DNA from: Aphelidium insulamus
Lineage: Eukaryota > Aphelidiomycota > Aphelidea > Aphelidiaceae
Direction of reading: 5' to 3'
Assembly (NCBI GenBank): GCA_036784855.1
Contig: JAZDSV010000002.1
Span: 147,001-211,000 of the forward strand
Length of the DNA stretch: 64,000 nucleotides
This document shows positions 56,276 to 64,000 of the stretch, piece by piece. Below the pieces are notes generated by a model. It was not told where the DNA came from. It did no database searches and was given only the letters and a program-made list of their open reading frames with translations. How positions within the stretch are numbered: position 1 is the stretch's first letter; each line of letters opens with the position of its first letter. A program made the translations under genes and the position numbers.

Positions 56276-58292
56276 CAGATGGCGTGGTCGTTCTCGACCA
56301 TGTATCGCACTCTCTGCTGCCATCCAAATATTTGACGCCGCGTTGCAATCTCGATTCCACAGGCGTCTACAGGTTGTACACCTGAGCCGACTGCGATCTT
56401 TGACTGTAGCTATCCAATTTGGATTCGGGTTGGCCTTTCGCCGAAACGGTTTGCACTCAGTCGCTACTCCGACCGAGCCACAGTGACTGCAGTATTTGCT
56501 GGTTCTGAACTCATTCACCAAGTACACCTCATATCCAGCCCTGCGCAGCGTTTTTCGAAAACCTTTGCCTTTGACTGGTTCCTTGAAGGGTCGATGCTGC
56601 CGCTGCGCCCAATCTCCAATTGCCACAATGGCTTCATCTGGGCCGCCATATTTCTGTCGAAATATCTTGAGCATCTTGGCCTCGGTTTTTTGGCGCAGTA
56701 TATAGCTACCGAGCTTCAGCTTTCGAAACATGTACTCCCTGTAAACTGGTAATAGTTGTAAGTTGCACCTGTTTTTGGCCACGCAAAATTCGCGAAATCG
56801 ATCCACATTTAGCGATTTTGAATTGAACGCGCTTAGTTCGTTCTCCCACTCTCGCACATACTTGTCTCCGGCCATACGTGACGTTTTGTTGCGGCGAATT
56901 TGCCTGTACTCGGAGAATCGCGTTTCTTTTCTACGCTGCTGCTGCGTGCAGCGAAACTTGTCTTGATACTTTTCTAAAACTGTTAATAGATGTATCATAT
57001 TAAGCATCATGCATGCCTGTTCCATCCACGCAGTAAAGCAAATTCCCCATGTTTGGATCAATGGCCACGATGGTTTTACGCATCAAGTTGTCATAGTTTG
57101 GTAGTTCGTCAATGTATAGATCGTTATTCTGAGCTGCAACTTGTATTTGATCTCCTTGCACCATGACCTCTTTTTTCAGTAAAATGCTGCAGCTGACACC
57201 GTCGGTTTGAATTTGGTAATCAAAATGAAACTGGTCCTCATTGTCATTTCGAAGCCGGAATGCTTTTTTGTCAAGTTTGAAAAAGAGACGCCACACTCGG
57301 TTCTTGTTCACAGCATTTAGCGGTTTAAAGTCGACCTGCCTGTCGTCGATGTGGGGGAAACAAATGTCCATCAATGCTTTGGTGTCAAGTCGTATATGCT
57401 TTGGGATAATGTTGTTGCGCAACGGAAATACATTGAGTAGCTTCTCACCACGTGCCTCCACCAAACGCATCATGTATATCATTGGTCGCAAGTAGTCCTG
57501 CGGTGAGATTTGAGAATCGTATGCCGCATTGATGTTCAATTCACGCTGCGGTAGGACATGAAGTCGCTGAGCTTGAATCCATTCGTGATGCTCTGGCTCG
57601 GCAGTAAGATCACCATGACTAAGTAGGTCGGTCTTTACGCGCTTCAGCGAGTCACAAAAGTGAGACTTTGCCGCTCTCCGTCGCTCGACATTTTGATCCT
57701 CCTTGAACGCAAGTAGCCGTTCTCGCATGTTCATTGAAATGTTCACAAAGCGCTGCACATAGTCCACAAAGTGCAGCTTAATATTGTTCTCGTACATTGT
57801 TATGATCTCGGTGGTTAGAAACTCGATGACGTTTGAAAGCCCAGTGTAGTTGTCTCGATGGACCTCCATGTCGCGCAAAAACATTTCCACGCGGGGCTGA
57901 ATTTGCTCTTGCAGCTCGGCCATTTCGGGCCCAAAGTGATGGCCATTTCGCGGCGGTAAAGCCAGCAATTTAATCGCCAGCTTGACAAAATTTCGAGATA
58001 TACGTGGAAGCGGGTTTCCGGCATCGTATTCCCGGAGCACATAATCTTTGATAAATTGGTACGTCAATATCATAATGCTATGGCTTCGATAGACTGCCGA
58101 CTTGATATCAGTCAAAGTCTGATCTGCAGTTGAACCGTTTGATCCCGCCTTAAGAATTCCCTTGAGGCCAGTTTTGATCGTCTGATAAGTCACCATTCGA
58201 TGCACACTATGTGGCTGTTCATCAAGGATCGTACGTTTTGCAGCGTCATGCCTTGTAGGGGCTCCAGCTGCACGCTTTGAAGCGCGTTTCAT
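56264..58292 (-). CDS. Fanzor (eukaryotic TnpB-like RNA-guided nuclease), apparently intact
   Basis: Exon 1 is 58292-57017 and exon 2 is 56979-56264, joined by removing a 37-nt GC-AG intron (GCATGC to TTAACAG), to give 663 residues. The N-terminal ~400 residues match the Fanzor1-type REC/WED region (NVFPLRNNIIPKHIRLDTKA). The RuvC-I motif is VAIDPNMGNLLYC with D412. FRCTQQQRRKETRFSEY follows. At the usual RuvC-II site there is AIGDW (Gly547 rather than Glu), and a Glu (E582) lies 35 residues later in LVNEFRTSKYC. That is the rearranged catalytic site reported for Fanzors. The zinc finger is C589/C592 and C626/C629, and RuvC-III is NRDCNAASNI with D636. The C-terminus is RERPRHLQRA. These nucleases cut DNA guided by a RNA from their own 3' region. 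No flanking transposon ends were found. Confidence 0.9.
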
Positions 58293-59264
58293 CTGTACAC
58301 CGTGAGAAGCTTTGTGATAGCATTTCTTATATACGCATACGTTGATATTTGTCGGTAACTCTTGTGAATGACAGTTGTATTCACAATATGTAGTTATTGG
58401 CTATATTATTAGTACTTGTGAACAACAAATATGTGACGCAAAAACGCATTAATGCTTTAACACACCTAAATCGGCGCCAATTTGTTTGCGTTAATACTCA
58501 GCTGCCTTGACGTTTGCCGAGACAGTAGAGCTTTGCTAATCGGTTAGGATGTATATAGAAACATTTGGCTACCATACTGGTGTGTGTGTGTGTGTTGTAA
58601 GCGTCTTGTAAGTGTCGTTTGTGTGTTCGGCGTGCTCGGGAATGTACAAAATTGGGAGCGCACAAAGGAAAATAAGAGATTTGCGCGCGCTTTTATGGGC
58701 GCAGCGACGTACAAATTTCAATATATCAACTGACTAATCGCATTAAAGCAATATATTAAAACATTCATCGACATTGCAGTCAGCTAATCGCGTTGTCTGC
58801 AGCAGCAATTTTAATCAAATTGAAGACGCTCCACCACCACCTGGTTTTGCAGGCCAATCAGGAGGCGTGGTTTAATATAGGAATTTGCGCTCCGCACTCT
58901 TAAGCAGTTTTCGCGCAGATTACTCAAATTGTGCGTGTTGCAATCGTGCGCCACGCACCACGCTTTTATATTTGCGCCTAACAGGCTGTGGCGCAGTCGG
59001 TCAAGGTCGTACGTGAATGGCGCAGCAAATGCGGCGGCGCCAACTATATAGTTGCGGTGAATTCAGATGTAATAAGATTCCAGCATACCAAAAGCATTTT
59101 GTGCCGTTTAAGAGTTTAGTAATTTAGTTGTTGTGTTGTAGAGTTTAGAATATGTGCGCGCACAGTTGTGGAACACAGTTTTTGTTGTGGAAGCATTGAT
59201 TTACTATGAAGCAGTGCTGTGTATCGTAAGTGCGTGCGTGAACTCATCCGAAAGCGTTAGCAGA
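58293..59264. other. 970-bp intergenic region between the Fanzor gene and the unknown nuclear gene
   Basis: No ORF is supported. It contains a (GT)8-type run near 58,580, GCGC-flanked TTTTAT motifs (about 58,686 and 58,971) and a 14-bp palindrome CAACTATATAGTTG (59041-59054). It should include the Fanzor promoter. No inverted repeat matching the Fanzor 3' flank was found. Confidence 0.5.
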
Positions 59265-60960
59265 TCACTTCTTTTGACGGGGCGTGGCTACCTTACGCCT
59301 TTTGCTTGAACCCGCGGCGGCAAGCGCCAGTTTGCGCTTGGCAACAGGGACGGGTGTTACTATTTCCGAAATGGGCATACAGGTGTGTCAACTCCACCGT
59401 CAGCCGAGGAGGAGCTACCGCTGGCTTCAGCCATGGACATTACATGACTTGGGCCAGCAGTCCTAGAATTGCGTGTTGGTGTTCTTCCTTTGCTCGCAGC
59501 AGCACCACGCGCTGATTGTTTTGGCGCTGCATTTTTGTGAAAGTTTCGAAGCGCATCCGAGACATTCGGGTCCCCAGAGAGCGTGCTGCCATCAAAGTCA
59601 CGTGCCGGAATCTTGCTCTTCTCGGCCGCGGTGCGTGGATAGTCGACAATTTCAACAAAGTCACGTGACGACATCTTGCCCTTCTCGGCAGCGGTGCGCG
59701 CACGCTGGGAATGCTGAGTGCTGGAGCCGGCACCAATGTCCACGCCGCCACTGTTGTCAGCATCATCGGCATCGTCAATCAGCGTAATTACCGTCTTACG
59801 CGTAGCTGTAGCAGTGCGTGCCGCCTCTGCAGCAACTTCTTCGTCATGAGCATCGATCTGCTCGAGCAAGTCCGCCAAAATTTTGTCATTGTTTGCCGAC
59901 GAACCCAATGGCGGTTCGGTGGAGGATTCCGCAGTGGTTGCTTCGGCCTTTACACCAGGAGTTCCCATTGCATCAGCTTTTGCCGCAGTACCACGGCGCG
60001 TAGCTGGTGGAAGCGGCGACGATGTAATCGTTGCACGAGACGAACCTGCCGGGGCCAGCAATTCAGACGGGTCAGAGTAGCGTGGCGCAGGTTGCGTAGG
60101 TCGGCGGAAGTTCCACAGCGAGCTGGCAGCGGGCGACGTAACACCGGGCGTAGCGGCGGCAATCACATTGCGTCCTCCAGTGACAGATGCAAACGTGAAG
60201 TCGGTTGGATCGAGGCAGATCGTTGTCACCGTGTTGTCCGCAACAACAACATCACTCAGGCAGCCTGCACAGCAGATTAGTTATTACACAGTGTACACAC
60301 TGGGCACGTACCGCTGAAGAACAACGCAGAGCGGCGATGCATCTTCCCCACCATGTTGCCATACTGAGTGACATTGTAGGCGCACTCGAACTGACGGTAT
60401 CCAGTCAGTGACTGCGAGATACATCAAAGCATATCGTACCGTGACAGTGGCACTAATGCTGTTGGCGTACAGAGGCGTTTCGATATGGATTGCCGTGTTG
60501 CTTGGGCCGTTGTACGCGCCCACACCACAGATACGCGGCGAAAACGGCGCTGCAGTTTTGTTTGTCAGTATGAATGCATGTATACGCGTGTATGCGTGTG
60601 TGTAAACGTACGCTGATCGCCATGCAGCGGGAGCAAACGGCTTGCCTCCACCAGCATGAAAATCGGCTGAGAGAACGCGTGGTGACGCGACCTTCAAGCA
60701 TGTAGGTGCACGTCGGCATGGGTTCAACCACCTCGCGATCCACGTCCGTCCACGACACCATCATGATGTCCACGGCTGCATCAGGAGACACTGTCAGTCA
60801 CTGTTACACGGCACTGTCACAGCAATCACGTTGTGCTTACGGTGCGTGGTGCCGGCGAAAATCGTGGCATTGCTGCGGATCCAGCGCGAACCACGCGCGT
60901 CCGAGTCGTCCGGGTTGCAGAGTGCTGAAATGTGCTCAAGGAAGACTGCGGGCGCTGCGA
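59265..60960 (-). CDS. Predicted nuclear protein, unknown family (5' end unresolved)
   Basis: A multi-exon frame can be followed through: AVFLEHISALCNPDDSD, RWIRSNATIFAGTTH, VDIMMVSWTDVDRE, PIFMLVEASRLLPLHGDQ, FSPRICGVGAYNGPSNTAIH, FECAYNVTQYGNMVGKMHRR and CLSDVVVADNTVTTICLDP. A long disordered Ala/Ser/Thr-rich region follows, with two copies of RTAAEK-x-K-x-x-x-RDF. A 38-nt intron (GTGGAG to AAATAG) joins SSSSAD to the last exon, which ends in a bipartite-type nuclear signal (KRKLALAAAGSSKRRK) and stop at 59265. No ATG lies in the first visible exon, so an upstream exon is missing from the model. A globular N-terminal domain plus a basic tail suggests a chromatin or DNA-associated role. I recognise no family. 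Confidence 0.5.
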
Positions 60961-61126
60961 CGCGCGGCTTTTATGCTGCGGCAGAAGTTTGTGTCACGTA
61001 ATTTCAGGCAGGAGCGAGGATTGGTCGTCAAGGTGGAGAGGGCCAATCGGGGCAGAAAGTGCACATTTTTGTAAATTAGTTGTCGGGCGCTTTTATGATA
61101 TGATATGATGTGGCTTGATTATGCTT

Positions 61127-64000
61127 TTACAATGCAGTAAACATTGCTAATGCGGGATTGCTGGCGAATTCTTGGCGCAGCGCGCTTAAAGCTTGTTCGT
61201 GCTCTTCGTTTGTTGTGTCGGAAGCTTGTAGTGCACGTAAAAGTGTCTCGCCCAGCTCAATTATGGTTTGCTCCTCACTTGCTTGCTGCGGGGCTGTCTT
61301 GCTGTCGGCGATACTTTGTTTTGTACGCAGCTGCACCATGCCATTATCGTGCACGATATTCACAATTCATTCCTACCTGCTCGGCTATAGCCTTGGCATC
61401 TGTGATAATGTTTGTCGGGTAGCCAACTTGTGCCGCCAATTCCAGGCCGTAGCCGCGCTCTTTAGTCACACCATCGCGTAAGCGGTAAGTGTACTGATAT
61501 CCGGGGCTATTGTGGCATGGCTGTGCATCATCCCCATTAACCAGTGCACATAACAGCACCACAAACACCAACACATACATCGACGTGCAGATGGCAAGTG
61601 GTGACGGCGGGGTACACTTCCAGTATGCTTGCCAGTTCCGAGAAATGCGTAACAAAGAATACAAGTGCCTTCTTGCTGACAATCAGCTCCTCGCACATGG
61701 CACACGTGATACCCAGTGCGTCGAATCGCGACGTGCCCCTCCCCAACTCATCCACAAACACCATACTGTTGGCCGTCACTTGGCTCAGTATGTATGCCAT
61801 GTCTCGCATCTCTGCCATGAATGTCGACGTGCTTGTCTCAATGTCGTCATTGTTGTGCAGCCGCGTCAGTATCTGGTCCACCACGCGGAATGAGGCATAC
61901 TCTGCCGGCACGTGGCAGCCAACCTGTGCCAGTATCACCAGCAGTGCTATTTGTCTGTGGTATTAAGTACAAATTTCATGGTGCATAGCAGCTCTAGATA
62001 CCGGAGATATGTCGACTTTCCGCTCTGCATTATTAAGTGTTAGATATAAGCAATATGATATCATGTATGTGGGTACCATGTTGGGACCGGTGATTATTTG
62101 AAATGTGCAGCTGTCCACGGCGTATATGTCGTTCGGTATATATTGTACTGTGCGGTCGAGTGCATCGCGGACTGGGTGGCGTCCAGAGCGCACGGCAAGT
62201 GTGTCGGAGAATTCTGGCTGCACGGCGCCGCGCGGTAGTTTGATCGCGTAATTGGCGAAAGACGTGAGCATGTCCAACAGTCCGATGGCTTCCGATACTT
62301 TATACAGCGCCGAGATCTTGGTCCGCACGAACGACAGCAGGTCCTGGATAACACTGCGATATTAGTGGTGGCTGTAAACGTATGTGTCAATTGTTACGTG
62401 TCTGATAGCAGGGTAATCTCGGTGTAAGACTCGTGCAGTCGTTCATTCAATTTGATCAGTGCCAGCGAGGTGTATGATATGGTGCGCTTGGCTCTGGTCG
62501 GGTTCACAAACTCCGACGGCAAGTGCTTCTCATTCACCAGCTCCACGCTGCTGGACAGCGAGTAGCCAGACACGGCATTGAAGTTCAGTTTAATCGGGAA
62601 CTCGTATTTTTCTCCATACTCCTTGACCACGCGATGCACATCGCCAGTGACCTCGTCGTACGTCTGTCGCGCAACGTCCAGAAATGAATTTGTACCAGGC
62701 TTCATGACCGTCGTTTCATTCAGACAGTAACGACATTATAATAATGCTTGCCTTGACCGCCTGGATATACTCTCGCCTGCCTTTAATCCCGCCACCCTCA
62801 TATGACACACTTTGCGACAGAGAGTTGTCGATTTCAGCTCGTATGTCATCCAAATCAGAGTGGCATAGTGTCTGCAGAGAGTGAGTTTGCATTGCGAATC
62901 TTACGTACTCGCCGCGTGCTTGGCCACTAGTATATCACCGTGCTTGCCCTGCAGCAGTTCTGCAATCACACGAACGCTCTTGAGCGACGTTTTCAGCTTC
63001 AGCACCACGTTTATGCAGCGTGAAGCGTATGCTGCACTTATATTACTTGGAACTTGCACAATCTACTTGTTTAATTATGAGTATTTTGATATCAGTCCTT
63101 GCCGTTGATAGCAGGTGATCAATGTCCTGAACCGAGGCAAGCGCTATAAATATTAGGAGATATACATGGTGCTCTACAAAACGCCTCAACTACCCTGCTG
63201 GAGTGACATTACGCAACCGGCCTCGTCCATTAATGCTACGTTGGTAAGTACAAGGTCAGCAGTGTATTCAACCACACCTTTGACTGCTTCATGGCGTGCT
63301 TTTATGGTGTTTACATCTTTGACGGGCTGAACAATATTGGCACGTAAAAGGCGCGCTTGCGACAGATTAATGGAATGCTTTAAATAAAAAGTAGCCGTAC
63401 CTCCCATAGCAGTCTTTGTGTAGTTTACGGCGGAATAGAGTGTCATTCGACCGTGCGGGTCATCAACATTGGAAAGCAGTTCCAAGTCACGAACTGTGCT
63501 CAAGTCCATTAGCATCAGTCCTTCGCCGGTGCGGAAGGTTATGCGCGCAGTGTGCGGCTTGAAGCTGAATGCACAGCTCTCTCGAACTTTCTTCACTAAA
63601 GCTCCAAAGGCTGCCAGCGCGTAATACCTTGATGAGTCGTCAGCACATTGTGTGTAGTTTGCAGTGTTGACTCTACTTGTTTCGCATGTTCATCAGCCAC
63701 AACTTGGACTCGTCAACACCGAATTCCTCGATAAAGTCCACGCCTACATCTCATAATCCAGGTATTTACAGAACATGAACGTACCATCCTTGTCACTGAA
63801 ATCGCGGCGCGGCACTGTCAACAGTCGCATGGCATCGCGGTCCATGGCACATGCACGTTCCAGCGCGCTAATCAGCTTGGAGCTCCACATTGCCAAGCTC
63901 TCGGGTGCCGATATCAGCACCTAAATAAGGTTTTGTAATGCATTGGACTAGCATTAATAGCAAACTTGCCGAGGTTGAAGGCGATACCACCATTATGTGG
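61127..64000 (-). CDS. MSH4: Meiotic MutS homologue MSH4 (5' end beyond the window)
   Basis: The gene runs off the right edge and ends at 61127. Core-domain sequence LYSAVNYTKTAMG joins LLRANIVQPVKDVNTI across an intron. The ATPase domain has the Walker A ITGPNM-SGKSTYLR, where the SGKSTYLR part is a 23-nt microexon (62024-62002). Then come GCHVPAEYASFR, NDDIETSTSTFMAEM and the Walker B FVDELGRGTSRFDALG, and a TTHF-type FVTHFSEL. VPAEYSSFR and DDIET-x-x-STFM are typical of MSH4 rather than MSH2, 3 or 6; there is no N-terminal mismatch domain in view. MSH4 pairs with MSH5 to stabilise crossover intermediates in meiosis, implying a sexual cycle or its recent loss. Confidence 0.88.

Noticed and set aside
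55830-56360. 176-residue minus-strand ORF spanning the Fanzor 3' end and HSBP1
   Set aside because: It reads the Fanzor tail out of frame and then HSBP1 exon 1 without the HSBP1 intron. HSBP1 with its own ATG at 56132 explains the conserved part.
60700-60760. Possible 20-nt introns in the unknown nuclear gene
   Set aside because: Frame continuity first suggested ultrashort introns near 60,690-60,720. A 64-nt intron starting GTGGTT gives the same protein with a normal size, so no exceptional splicing is needed.

Overview
The window is nuclear DNA from a eukaryote with a compact, intron-rich genome. Genes sit close together on both strands. Introns are mostly 35-110 nt and GT-AG, with a notable minority of GC-AG introns. 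Conserved eukaryotic genes are recognisable by motif: an exosome RNase PH-type subunit, CHK1, a CC2D1A/Lgd-type ESCRT regulator, ASCC3, nucleoporin TPR, HSBP1 and MSH4. A fungal-type GH18 chitinase, a Fanzor nuclease and a Crinkler-like nuclease would fit an early-diverging (zoosporic) fungus or a related protist, but the window alone cannot fix the lineage.

Layout. 0-10.7 kb is ordinary gene-dense sequence: P-type ATPase tail, MTR3-like exosome subunit, a coiled-coil protein, CHK1, CC2D1A-like, a 7TM protein and a chitinase. About 10.87-20.04 kb and 28.75-38.95 kb are the two arms of a large, diverged inverted repeat. Each arm carries a very small gene, a RhoGEF (DH-domain) gene and members of a lineage-specific family (called A and B here) that share a C-terminal YW..RV..LTAEL domain. 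The left B gene contains a tandem array of about 14 exon-intron units of about 152 bp. The right arm has only one such unit, an extra A copy and a 3.2 kb insertion. The spacer between the arms holds a secreted DOPA-dioxygenase-like gene and ASCC3.

39.55-45.36 kb is a 5.8 kb element with long terminal inverted repeats ending in C10/G9. It carries an unrecognised multi-exon gene, a small basic Cys-rich protein of giant-virus style, a Crinkler-like PD-(D/E)XK protein, a small opposing ORF and four 110-bp repeats. A decayed hAT transposon (45.36-46.68 kb, TIR CAGAGACCTG, imperfect 8-bp target duplication) sits directly against its right end.

47-64 kb returns to gene-dense sequence: a secreted protein, TPR, HSBP1, a Fanzor (eukaryotic TnpB-like RNA-guided nuclease) that reads as intact if a 37-nt GC-AG intron is removed, a nuclear protein of unknown function, and MSH4 running off the right edge. 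The most notable items are the intact Fanzor, the 5.8 kb TIR element and the exon-intron tandem array.
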